Below, piece by piece: positions 1 to 6,559 of a stretch of 11,755 bases of DNA; the stretch's first letter is position 1; each line of letters begins with the position of its first letter. The stretch covers positions 1 through 11,755 of the forward strand of contig JAQCMZ010000424.1 of assembly GCA_028274825.1 (NCBI GenBank). Direction: 5' to 3'. The stretch is from Haloferacaceae archaeon (GTDB lineage: Archaea; Halobacteriota; Halobacteria; Halobacteriales; Haloferacaceae). The notes beneath the pieces were generated by a model, which had not been told where the DNA came from, did no database searches, and saw only the letters and a program-made list of their open reading frames with translations. The translations under genes were made by a program, and so were the position numbers.

Positions 1-999
1 ACCGCATGGTTCTCCTGCGGGGTTGGTGACCGTCTCACCTTCTGCGGACACATCGCCAAATCGTGACCGTCTGACCCGTCCGTTGAGGTAGGGGAGATGC
101 TCGTGCAGTTGGGTTCCCCTCTGTGCGTCTCCGACAGAGAAATCCGTATCAGCCGCGTCAAGCCCCTCTAATAGCCCCTCGAGTGTCTCGGCTGGCCAGT
201 CCCACACCTCGTCTGGAATCCCTGGCTCAACGTCGACCTGGTCAACCGGAGCCTCGAGGGCGGCCAGCCGGTCGGCCCATCGCGGTGACTGGACTGTCAG
301 ATATGCGCTACCCTCTTTTGGGTCTTGCCGGTCGATCTCAGCACCGCTCTGTGTGAACCAGTCGCCGACCCGATCGAGCACTGTCTCGTCTGTCGGGCCG
401 ATACGAACGACTCCCTCGTGGGTGAGCCCGGCTGCGAGATAACACCCAACGACAACGCCAAACTCACGCGTGAGCGGAACGTCTGCCGGGGTCACCGGGT
501 CCGCCGGATTCGCCTGCGTTTCTGCTGTGTTTTCCAGACATTCTCGCGGTACATCTGTTCCGGTGGTCGCCCGGGAGATGTCTGCTGGAGCCGCACCGCC
601 GCCATCACTCACCAGCCCGGCCGCAGTTGATTCGGTATCAGCGCTGCCGAGTGTGTGTCGTTCTGTCGGGGAATTCGGCAATTCTTCCGGCACCATCACC
701 AGTGACCCGTCGGCTTCTTTACTCGCAACCCGGGTCACGCCACCCTGCTCGTCGAGAGTGAAGAGATTGTGATCCCGAGTCACGTGCACTTCCCGTCCAG
801 ACTGAAGCCTCACACGATAGATTCGTTTCGTCGGGTTAGTGATGTGATCGGTAATCCGATGCGTGCTCACCTCCATCGTCTGCGGGTCGAATGCCACCGC
901 TCGGGCCGATCGCTCGTTTTCGACAATCTCACCGATTTCATAAAAGCCTAATCCGCCCGCTGGTGTCCATAAAAACAGTTCCTCATCGTACGGTAGTGA
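1..999 (-). mobile_element. Intein with LAGLIDADG-type homing endonuclease, inserted in dcd (partial)
   Basis: Intein residue 1 is the Ser encoded at 999-997, directly after VVHA of the host protein. Residues 1-11 (SLPYDEELFLW) match splicing block A. T74-R-D-H77, followed by NLFT, matches block B (TxxH). A GSLVMVPEELP stretch near 98-108 resembles the segment that usually follows. After a low-complexity linker (about 109-173) come two LAGLIDADG-like motifs: VVGCYLAAG (183-191) and LLEGLDAAD (276-284). The first has Ala at 190, where a catalytic Asp or Glu is expected; the second keeps Asp284. The C-terminal splicing blocks (His-Asn end) lie beyond position 1. The first extein residue after the intein should be Thr, from the family motif VHATAG, which suits intein chemistry. 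I cannot recall whether this insertion site is already catalogued. Confidence 0.85.
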
Positions 1000-1350
1000 T
1001 GCGTGAACCACAATCGCCAGCCGCCCGAGTGACGACCGTCCCTCGACGTGTGCAACCAGATCGTCCGGGATATCGACTCGCTCTCGGGTCGTCCCGAGCA
1101 CGAAATCTCCGGGGTGGAGAATGAACTCCTCACCATTCGGCACGGTCGTCTCCTCAACGTACCCTTCTGCTTCCGCCTCACTATCGGGGTGAATGTACGG
1201 GATATTCGCCCGCTGGAACTCGAGAAACTCCTCACCAAGCCGGAGATCGACACTGGCCGGCTGGAGTTGTGTATCGAGATCCTCTATCGGCTCGATTTCG
1301 AGATCACCGGATTCGAGCCGGTCGAGAATGTCTCCATCAGAGAGTATCAT
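1..1350 (-). CDS. dcd: dCTP deaminase precursor interrupted by an intein (3' end off window)
   Basis: The first 117 residues are the N-terminal half of dCTP deaminase, which converts dCTP to dUTP on the route to dTMP. They include MILSDGDIL at the start, QPASVDLRLG at about 30-39, HPGDFVLGTT near 80-90, and GRSSLGRLAIVVHA at 104-117. In the family this last block continues with TAG..DPG and the catalytic Glu. Here it is broken at residue 118 by Ser followed by intein motifs (separate entry), and the frame stays open to the window edge: 450 codons without a stop, in a family that is usually about 190-200 residues. The rest of the intein and the C-terminal deaminase half must lie upstream of position 1. 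The ATG at 1350-1348 is chosen because it gives the canonical start and sits 27 bases from a TATA-like box, as for a leaderless transcript. The gene diverges from pth2. Seen: the domain break. Inferred: that splicing restores the enzyme. Confidence 0.9.
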   Translation of the reverse strand, partial: MILSDGDILDRLESGDLEIEPIEDLDTQLQPASVDLRLGEEFLEFQRANIPYIHPDSEAEAEGYVEETTVPNGEEFILHPGDFVLGTTRERVDIPDDLVAHVEGRSSLGRLAIVVHASLPYDEELFLWTPAGGLGFYEIGEIVENERSARAVAFDPQTMEVSTHRITDHITNPTKRIYRVRLQSGREVHVTRDHNLFTLDEQGGVTRVASKEADGSLVMVPEELPNSPTERHTLGSADTESTAAGLVSDGGGAAPADISRATTGTDVPRECLENTAETQANPADPVTPADVPLTREFGVVVGCYLAAGLTHEGVVRIGPTDETVLDRVGDWFTQSGAEIDRQDPKEGSAYLTVQSPRWADRLAALEAPVDQVDVEPGIPDEVWDWPAETLEGLLEGLDAADTDFSVGDAQRGTQLHEHLPYLNGRVRRSRFGDVSAEGETVTNPAGEPCG

Positions 1351-1370
1351 GCCACACATGCGGTTGCCCC

Positions 1371-1380
1371 ATAGCTAAAA
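1371..1380 (-). promoter_or_regulatory. TATA-like box of dcd
   Basis: On the minus strand the bases read TTTTAGCTAT. The TTTTAG core is centred about 27 bases before the dcd ATG, the spacing expected for a leaderless haloarchaeal transcript. Assignment is by position and composition only. Confidence 0.5.
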
Positions 1381-1490
1381 TCTCCCGGTCGTGCTGTGGC
1401 CATCCCGATTGGTCTCGACTCAGGTGAGGGACCGTCTCCTGACGCGGCGCGGATCACCGCGACGCGACTCGGACCCCCGGATGGTCAGGT

Positions 1491-1496
1491 CTATGT
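1491..1496 (+). promoter_or_regulatory. Possible TATA-like box of pth2-truD
   Basis: CTATGT is centred about 25 bases before the pth2 ATG at 1519. It is a weak match to the haloarchaeal TATA consensus, but it is the only A/T-rich block at the right distance in an otherwise G/C-rich divergent spacer (1351-1518). Confidence 0.3.
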
Positions 1497-1518
1497 CCAC
1501 GCGGCCAGATATTCATGT

Positions 1519-1857
1519 ATGAAACAGGCGATTGTCGCACGGGTCGACCTCGGGATGGGGGAGGGAAAACTCGCGGCTCAAGTCGCCCATGCCTCGCTGT
1601 CCGCCTACGAGGATACCAGGCAGAGCACCCAGACAGAGTGGAAGGGAAGTGGCCAGAAGAAAATCGTCCTCAAGGGGAGCGGCGAAGACGAATTATTCAG
1701 ACTGGCTGACAAGGCCGACCGCGAGGGTATCCCGCACGCGATCATCCGCGATGCAGGTCACACTCAGTTGGACCCCGGGATTGTCACCGCCCTCGCTGTC
1801 GGTCCCGCCTCGGAATCCGTCATTGACCGAGTGACGGGCGATCTCACACTGTACTGA
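1519..1857 (+). CDS. pth2: Peptidyl-tRNA hydrolase, archaeal/eukaryotic Pth2 type
   Basis: This 112-residue protein hydrolyses the ester bond of peptidyl-tRNAs that drop off the ribosome, recycling the tRNA. It has the Pth2 signature GMGEGKLAAQVAHAS at residues 12-26, with the conserved Lys and His, and the second family block RDAGHTQLDPG at about 78-87 followed by TALAVGP. Length is typical for archaeal Pth2. The frame is open upstream to 1396, but those 41 residues look unlike the family, while MKQAIVARVDLGMG is the usual Pth2 beginning, so the ATG at 1519 is used. Its TGA overlaps the ATG of truD (TGATG), so the two are probably one transcript with coupled translation. Unrelated to bacterial Pth1. 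Confidence 0.93.
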   Translation: MKQAIVARVDLGMGEGKLAAQVAHASLSAYEDTRQSTQTEWKGSGQKKIVLKGSGEDELFRLADKADREGIPHAIIRDAGHTQLDPGIVTALAVGPASESVIDRVTGDLTLY

Positions 1858-3344
1858 TGCGGGAGGCACGCGAACTCGAACAAGCTGTCGGGATAGACCA
1901 CTACGTCAGTGATAGCGACGGAACCGATGGGCAACTCCGGGCTCAGCCGGCGGATTTTCGGGTGCGCGAACTCGAAACAGTGGATCCGGCACCCCTCGAT
2001 ACCGATCCGGGGTCGTATCCGGCGCTGCTGTGTCGAGTCACGCTGACTGGCTGGGATACCAACGATTTCGCCAGTCGACTGTCTGACGCGCTCGGGATCA
2101 GCCGAGAACGGGTCTCCTGGGCTGGGACGAAAGACAAGCACGCGGTGACGACACAACTGTTCACGATCCGAAACTCCACCCCGGACCAATTGCCGGATAT
2201 TCGCGATACCGAAATCGAGGCTATCGGTCGGCTGGGACGCCCGCTTAGTTTCGGTGATCTGGCCGGAAACACCTTCAGAATCCGGTTCAGCGATACTCTC
2301 CCGGATGCACGTGACCGGATCGAGACGATTATCGAGGAACTCCGGACGTTTGTGGGCTTCGGTGCCGCAGACTCCGTAAAAAACAGTGAGAATCCCCAGA
2401 ATGATTTCTCGACCGCCGAAGCCGGAGTCGCAGCCGAAGCCGAGCCAGCAACTGATGTCGGGGTCGCCATCGACGGTGCCGGCTCAGAAGTCGACCCCGA
2501 CAACACGGTTCAGATCGGTGTTCCGAACTACTTCGGCCAACAGCGGTTCGGGAGTTACCGGCCTGTCACACACGAGGTCGGGTTGGCGGTCCTCCGGGGA
2601 GACTGGCGTGGCGCCGTCCGAGCGTACGCGGCCAATCCGTCCGAGACCGAGCCAGAAGAGAGCCGGGAGGCACGGACGTTTGTCGCCGAACAGTTTGACG
2701 CGAAAAACCCCGACTGGGAGGCGTGCCTGTCTCGTCTTCCCCGGCAGTTAGGGTTCGAACGGTCGATGATTCACCAGCTCGCGGCAGACGACTCTCCCGC
2801 CGATCCGGACTATCGGGTGGCACTCGAGACAGTCCCAGAGAACCTCCAGCGTCTGTTCGTCAATGCTGCCCAGTCGTTTCTGTTCAACCAGATCCTCAGC
2901 GCGCGCCTTGACCAGGGGCTCCCGTTCGCGACACCAGTTGAGGGAGATATCGTCTGTTTTGCCGATAATCAAGCCCCGCCAGAGCTGTACGCACCCGACA
3001 CTGACCGACTTCAGCCGGTGACGGCCGACCGGGTGGAGATCGTGACTCGACACTGCCGGCGCGGTCGCGCGTTCGTCACCGCCCCACTGATCGGGACCGA
3101 CACTGAACTCGCTGAGGGGAACCCAGGAGAGATCGAGCGGGACGTGCTCGAGGAGGCCGGTCTCAGTCCCGAGAGCTTTGCTCTCCCCGACAGTTGGGCG
3201 TCTACTGGGACGCGACGGGCAGTCCTCCTCGTGACAGATCTCGCGCACGGCCCTGGGCCGACAGTCCAGTTCGCGCTCCCGAGTGGCTCTTATGCCACGG
3301 TTGTCCTCCGAGAACTGATGAAAATTGCCCCGACTGAGTTGTGA
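1857..3344 (+). CDS. truD: tRNA pseudouridine(13) synthase TruD
   Basis: A 495-residue member of the TruD family, which converts uridine 13 of tRNA to pseudouridine. The catalytic block is SWAGTKDKHAVTTQ, with Asp93 as the expected nucleophile. Further family blocks are QPADFRVRELE (30-40), SFGDLAGNTFRIR (131-143) and VPNYFGQQRFG (222-232), the last in the substrate-binding region. NLQRLFVNAAQSFLFNQIL lies in the TRUD insertion domain region, and the C-terminus ends in an ordinary family pattern. It looks somewhat longer than the homologues I know, largely because of an acidic Ala/Glu/Asp-rich stretch at about 172-217, before the NYFGQQRFG motif, which reads as a surface loop. It starts within the last bases of pth2, so it is expected to be co-transcribed with it. 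No partner gene follows; a 355-base spacer separates it from aglD. Confidence 0.94.
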   Translation: MREARELEQAVGIDHYVSDSDGTDGQLRAQPADFRVRELETVDPAPLDTDPGSYPALLCRVTLTGWDTNDFASRLSDALGISRERVSWAGTKDKHAVTTQLFTIRNSTPDQLPDIRDTEIEAIGRLGRPLSFGDLAGNTFRIRFSDTLPDARDRIETIIEELRTFVGFGAADSVKNSENPQNDFSTAEAGVAAEAEPATDVGVAIDGAGSEVDPDNTVQIGVPNYFGQQRFGSYRPVTHEVGLAVLRGDWRGAVRAYAANPSETEPEESREARTFVAEQFDAKNPDWEACLSRLPRQLGFERSMIHQLAADDSPADPDYRVALETVPENLQRLFVNAAQSFLFNQILSARLDQGLPFATPVEGDIVCFADNQAPPELYAPDTDRLQPVTADRVEIVTRHCRRGRAFVTAPLIGTDTELAEGNPGEIERDVLEEAGLSPESFALPDSWASTGTRRAVLLVTDLAHGPGPTVQFALPSGSYATVVLRELMKIAPTEL

Positions 3345-3410
3345 ACGCGGCAGGGCTGGTCGTGTGATCATGCTACCGGTCTCGAGGGTGTAAAACCCGT
3401 GTCTGATTGG

Positions 3411-3443
3411 GGTCTCGACCGTCCGGGCTGAGACCTGACGGTC
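3411..3443 (+). repeat. Interleaved inverted repeats (alternative hairpins)
   Basis: GGTCTC (3411-3416) pairs with GAGACC (3430-3435), and GACCGTC (3417-3423) pairs with GACGGTC (3437-3443). The arms alternate A-B-A'-B', so the two stems compete. The connecting loops (0 and 1 base) look too short for both to form as a pseudoknot. Confidence 0.5.
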
Positions 3444-3506
3444 CCGTTCGGGTGTAGTATCAGGTGTCGATAAGGCCGGGTTGTTATTCAACTCAAAACG
3501 AGCAGC

Positions 3507-3523
3507 GCGTCCGTCTCGGACGC
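3507..3523 (+). repeat. Perfect 7-bp hairpin
   Basis: GCGTCCG (3507-3513) and CGGACGC (3517-3523) form a perfect stem with a TCT loop. No T-run follows, so it is not a clear terminator. A second inverted repeat, CTAAAC (3535-3540) with GTTTAG (3553-3558), lies just downstream. Confidence 0.5.
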
Positions 3524-3672
3524 ACCGACCGGCGCTAAACTCGGGAATCCTCGTTTAGTGTCTGCCGTTAGCTTGAGTGTGCTGACAGTCGGAAAACACC
3601 TGTCAAGATTGAGTAATCTCAGGAGTCAGGACGGATCGGCGCCGTCAGTGGCTGCCCTGTTCAGAAGGTACT

Positions 3673-3678
3673 TACAAT
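3673..3678 (+). promoter_or_regulatory. TATA-like box of aglD
   Basis: TTACAA, within an A/T-rich patch at 3669-3679, is centred about 25 bases before the ATG at 3700. This fits a leaderless or nearly leaderless transcript. Confidence 0.4.
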
Positions 3679-3699
3679 TGCCCCCGCCAGAATTGTGTA

Positions 3700-5529
3700 A
3701 TGGATCGGTCCGAGCGTGTCGAGGTGACCGTCGTGCTCCCCGCGTACAACGAGGAGAACACCATCGAGACGACCGTCCGGACGACGCTTGAGAGCCTGAA
3801 CGGATTTCTGCCGCCCGACAGCTTCGAGATACTCATTGCCGAAGACGGCTGTGAGGACCGCACCGCAGAGATTGCCGGCCGACTTGCCGATGCGGATTCC
3901 CGAATTCGACACTTCCACAGTGAGCAGCGACTCGGCCGCGGTGGTGCACTGCAACGGGCCTTCGAGGCCGCGACCGGCGAGACACTCGTGTACTTCGACA
4001 CGGATATGGCGACAGAGATGCGCCATCTCGAGACACTGATTGATTCAGTCCACTCTGGCCAGAACGACGTCGCGACAGGTTCGCGATGGATCCCCGGTAA
4101 CCGAGCGGACCGCCCCCGGAAACGGGGACTTCCGTCGCAGGGATTTAATCTGCTCGTCCGCGGGGTACTCCGGTCGGATCTTCGCGATCACCAGTGCGGC
4201 TTCAAAGCCGTCTCTCGAGAGGCGTTCGACGCATTGAAAGGCGATATTAACGACAAACACTGGTTTTGGGACACAGAACTTCTCGTGCGCGCCCAGCGGG
4301 CAGGCTTTCACATCGACGAATTCCCCGTCAGTTGGGAGGCGAAAGGCGACACAAAAGTCGATCTCGTCAGAGACATTTTCGGGATGGGCTCACAGATTAT
4401 CCGCCTGTGGTGGCAGTTGTCAGTTCAGCCGCGAGTCACACAGCGAACCAGTTTTTTCGTCGGAGTGCTGTTGGTGACGGCGGCAGCAGCACTGATGACA
4501 CAGTATCTCGACCCAGAGGCCATTGCCCGAGAAATCGGCCGCGCAGACCCGGTGCTGATCGGTGTCGCGACACTCCTGTATCTGCTGTCGTGGCCGCTTC
4601 GCGGATACCGCTACCGCGACATTCTCGCGGAGTTAGGATTCCGCGAGCGAGTTGGGTTCCTCACCGGCGCAGTCTTCATCAGTCAGACCGGGAATCTGGT
4701 GTTTCCAGCCCGGGGTGGCGACGCTGTCAGAGCGTATATTATCAAAATGCGACGGGGGATCCCGTATCCATCGGGACTGGCTTCGTTGGCTGCTGAGCGT
4801 ATTTTCGACCTCCTGACGATCACGGCGCTTGCGGGGACGGTACTGATTGGGTATGCTGGTTCTGGACAGTTGTCGACAGTGATCGGTGCTGTTACCGGCG
4901 GCGAAACCGCCGGGCGCGTCGCTGCTCTGACGGCAACTGGTGTCGGGATACTGGCCGTCGTCTCGGCCGCGACGATAATTCTATCTGCACGGTCCGACCG
5001 AAATCGCGTTCGGATGATTATCCGGTCGATCAGTTCTGACTCGTACGCTGAATACATCGCAACTGTGATCGGACGATTTGTTGGCGACCTCCAGCAGGTC
5101 GCGGGGTCCCGCTCAGCGTTCGTCCGTGTCGGTGGCGTCAGTGTCGTTATCTGGGTGACGGATGTCGCCGTCGCTGGAATCGTCCTTGTGGCGTTGGGTG
5201 TGTCGCTACCGCCGGTGGCACTCGCAACTGTGTGCGTGTTCGCGGTCAGTGTCGGGAATCTCGCGAAGGTGCTTCCGCTCTCCCCGGGCGGAATTGGACT
5301 GTACGAGGGGGCGTTCAGTGTTCTCGTGGTTGGGTTGACACCCGTCGGGGTGACAGTCGCTCTGGGGGCAGCTATCCTCGATCACGCCGTGAAAAATATC
5401 GTCACGCTCGTCGGCGGAACCGTCTGTATGCTCACGCTCAACGTCTCGTTGACGACTGCCGTCACCGAAACCGATGAGATCGACGAGGAGACAGCAGAGT
5501 TGGCCGACGCCGAACCAGTGTACGATTGA
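3700..5529 (+). CDS. aglD: AglD-type dolichol-phosphate glycosyltransferase with C-terminal membrane domain
   Basis: 609 residues in two parts. Residues 1-240 are a GT-A family 2 glycosyltransferase, with VVLPAYNEE (11-19), EILIAEDGCEDRT (43-55) and the metal-binding DXD at Asp100/Asp102. Further acidic sites are Asp163 (DHQCGFK), Asp185 and Asp191 (NDKHWFWD). In Haloferax volcanii AglD, which loads the last mannose of the S-layer N-glycan onto dolichol phosphate, the residues I recall as essential (D110, D112, D173, D195, D201) all match with a constant offset of ten. Residues 250-585 hold about eight membrane helices with the lysylphosphatidylglycerol-synthase-like signatures FPARGGDAVRAY (335-346) and LSPGGIGLYEGAF (527-539). 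A short acidic tail follows. The catalytic domain should face the cytoplasm. No other agl genes are near. Family is clear; the exact sugar and acceptor are inferred. Confidence 0.88.
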   Translation: MDRSERVEVTVVLPAYNEENTIETTVRTTLESLNGFLPPDSFEILIAEDGCEDRTAEIAGRLADADSRIRHFHSEQRLGRGGALQRAFEAATGETLVYFDTDMATEMRHLETLIDSVHSGQNDVATGSRWIPGNRADRPRKRGLPSQGFNLLVRGVLRSDLRDHQCGFKAVSREAFDALKGDINDKHWFWDTELLVRAQRAGFHIDEFPVSWEAKGDTKVDLVRDIFGMGSQIIRLWWQLSVQPRVTQRTSFFVGVLLVTAAAALMTQYLDPEAIAREIGRADPVLIGVATLLYLLSWPLRGYRYRDILAELGFRERVGFLTGAVFISQTGNLVFPARGGDAVRAYIIKMRRGIPYPSGLASLAAERIFDLLTITALAGTVLIGYAGSGQLSTVIGAVTGGETAGRVAALTATGVGILAVVSAATIILSARSDRNRVRMIIRSISSDSYAEYIATVIGRFVGDLQQVAGSRSAFVRVGGVSVVIWVTDVAVAGIVLVALGVSLPPVALATVCVFAVSVGNLAKVLPLSPGGIGLYEGAFSVLVVGLTPVGVTVALGAAILDHAVKNIVTLVGGTVCMLTLNVSLTTAVTETDEIDEETAELADAEPVYD

Positions 5530-5539
5530 GCCGGGAGTC

Positions 5540-5559
5540 GGCTCTGACACGGCTCTGAC
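5540..5559. repeat. Short direct repeat in the convergent spacer
   Basis: GGCTCTGAC occurs at 5540-5548 and 5551-5559, in the 91-base space between the convergent stops of aglD and the BtuF-like gene. Nothing else is apparent there, and no T-run terminator is seen. Confidence 0.35.
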
Positions 5560-5620
5560 CGTCGTCACCGGCGACACAGATGGAGTGGGGACATCCTGAC
5601 GGCGGCCGAGAAACTCACGG

Positions 5621-6340
5621 TCAGTGTATCACCTCTGCAAGTCGCTCTATCCCATCGATAAGCCGGGGACTCGGCTGATTGAGCAGCGTATCGTCGAGCA
5701 CGTGTACAGGAGCGTCCACCTCCCAGTCTCGGTCACGAATCGTTGACGGATCGACGCGGTCGCCATGGCCACAGACGTGTACGATCACCTGATCGGGGTC
5801 TGCGTTTGCCACCTCGACCCCCTCGATTTCTCGAGATCGATCACCCGGATCAACGAACGGGTACCGACCCCCTGCAGCCCGAACAGCCTCGGGGACCCAG
5901 TTCCCGGCCGCCATCGGTGGGTCTGACCACTCTTCACAGTAGACCACGGGACGGTCACGGTCAGCCACACGATCGCTAACAGCAGCGAGTCGGTGCCGAG
6001 AGTCACGCATTACCGACTCGCCGGCCGCGGGACGACCAACTACACGCCCAAGATCTGCAAATCCACCGACGACCTCGCCAAGCGCCGTCGGTTCACGATG
6101 ATATGTCTCGATACCACGGTCACGGAGACGGCGGTTGATCTCCGCTTGCAGTGCGTCGCTGGTGATCGCGAGATCCGGCTCGAGGGCAGTGATCCGGTCG
6201 AGATCGGGATTCAGCCACCCCCCAATCGGCTCTCGGTCGAGATTACAATGATGAGTCACGCCGACTACCTGCTCTGCTGCTCCCAGCGCTGTCAGTGTCG
6301 CTGTCGCGCTCGGCGCCAGGGAGACAATCCTCTCTGCCAT
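5621..6340 (-). CDS. BtuF-like helical-backbone metal receptor (cobalamin/Fe-siderophore binding family)
   Basis: A 239-residue protein of the BtuF/FepB-type binding fold (COG0614, Peripla_BP_2). Typical blocks are RIVSLAPSATATLTALG at the N-terminus, VGVTHHC (26-32), LEPDLAITSD (53-62), VVYCEEWSDPPMAAGNWVPE (132-151) and a C-terminal segment ending LIDGIERLAEVIH. Classical relatives are secreted or lipoprotein receptors for an ABC importer of vitamin B12 or siderophores. This one begins directly at the first beta-strand, with no signal peptide or lipobox, and no permease or ATPase gene is adjacent. It may therefore be cytoplasmic, and the ligand is not predictable. The frame is open further upstream to about 6460, but that part is Arg-rich and unlike the rest, so the ATG at 6340 is chosen. 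It is convergent with aglD and divergent from tfb. Confidence 0.82.
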   Translation of the reverse strand: MAERIVSLAPSATATLTALGAAEQVVGVTHHCNLDREPIGGWLNPDLDRITALEPDLAITSDALQAEINRRLRDRGIETYHREPTALGEVVGGFADLGRVVGRPAAGESVMRDSRHRLAAVSDRVADRDRPVVYCEEWSDPPMAAGNWVPEAVRAAGGRYPFVDPGDRSREIEGVEVANADPDQVIVHVCGHGDRVDPSTIRDRDWEVDAPVHVLDDTLLNQPSPRLIDGIERLAEVIH

Positions 6341-6480
6341 TCGTATTCGTATCCGTGGTCTGGGCCGAGACAAACCTGTCGACCGCAGAACGGCTCGGCG
6401 CGGAGACTCTGTATCACGCCCCCGAAAGGGCAACCTCACACACTCAGTGAATGCTATCAAGAAGCACTCGACACCGGACC

Positions 6481-6487
6481 ATTTATC
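6481..6487 (-). promoter_or_regulatory. Possible TATA box for the BtuF-like gene
   Basis: The minus strand reads GATAAAT, a fair haloarchaeal TATA match. It would place the transcription start near 6458, leaving a leader of roughly 115-120 bases before the chosen ATG at 6340. No better box sits at the leaderless distance. Confidence 0.35.
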
Positions 6488-6506
6488 AGTCTACTCTCTG
6501 TGTTGC

Positions 6507-6512
6507 TTATAA
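6507..6512 (+). promoter_or_regulatory. TATA box of tfb
   Basis: TTATAA, within CTTATAAG, is the best TATA element in the window. Transcription would start near 6536, giving a leader of about 24 bases that contains GGGGAG (6543-6548), a plausible ribosome binding site 11 bases before the ATG at 6560. Confidence 0.6.
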
Positions 6513-6559
6513 GAACAGCCCCCGTGATTCCGCAGTTCTATCGGGGAGTTCACAGATAT

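Larger units (their letters stand above)
3345..3699 (+). other. 355-base spacer between truD and aglD, with inverted repeats
   Basis: No convincing coding sequence is seen on either strand; the open frames here have no family-like content. The spacer holds GGTCTCGA twice (3378-3385 and 3411-3418), interleaved inverted repeats at 3411-3443, a 7-bp perfect hairpin at 3507-3523, a CTAAAC/GTTTAG inverted repeat at 3535-3558, and the aglD promoter near 3673. It could be the truD 3' UTR plus aglD regulatory DNA, or it could encode a small RNA. The sequence does not decide between these. Confidence 0.5.

Noticed and set aside
123..1374. Several plus-strand open frames over the dcd region
   Set aside because: They lie opposite a continuous, motif-bearing minus-strand gene and encode Arg/Ser/Pro-rich sequence without recognisable domains.
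1396..1518. In-frame N-terminal extension of pth2
   Set aside because: The added residues have no Pth2 character and cover the divergent promoter region; MKQAIVARVDLGMG is the normal family start.
3411..3443. H-type pseudoknot
   Set aside because: The arms have the right order, but connecting loops of 0 and 1 base cannot span the stems; competing hairpins are more likely.
2748..3491. 247-codon minus-strand open frame
   Set aside because: It is antisense to truD; the composition is basic and unlike haloarchaeal proteins, and truD motifs are unmistakable on the other strand.
3558..3791. 77-codon frame before and into aglD
   Set aside because: It overlaps the clear aglD start in another frame, crosses its promoter, and shows no domain.
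3700..5529. Naming the gene lysylphosphatidylglycerol synthase
   Set aside because: Only the membrane half resembles that family; the N-terminal half is a complete GT2 glycosyltransferase with AglD-type residues.
6341..6460. N-terminal extension of the BtuF-like gene as a signal peptide
   Set aside because: It is Arg-rich without a hydrophobic core, and it would begin with TTG.
5993..6559. 189-codon upstream extension of tfb
   Set aside because: It runs antisense through the BtuF-like gene and through the TATA box; the zinc-ribbon protein starts properly at 6560.
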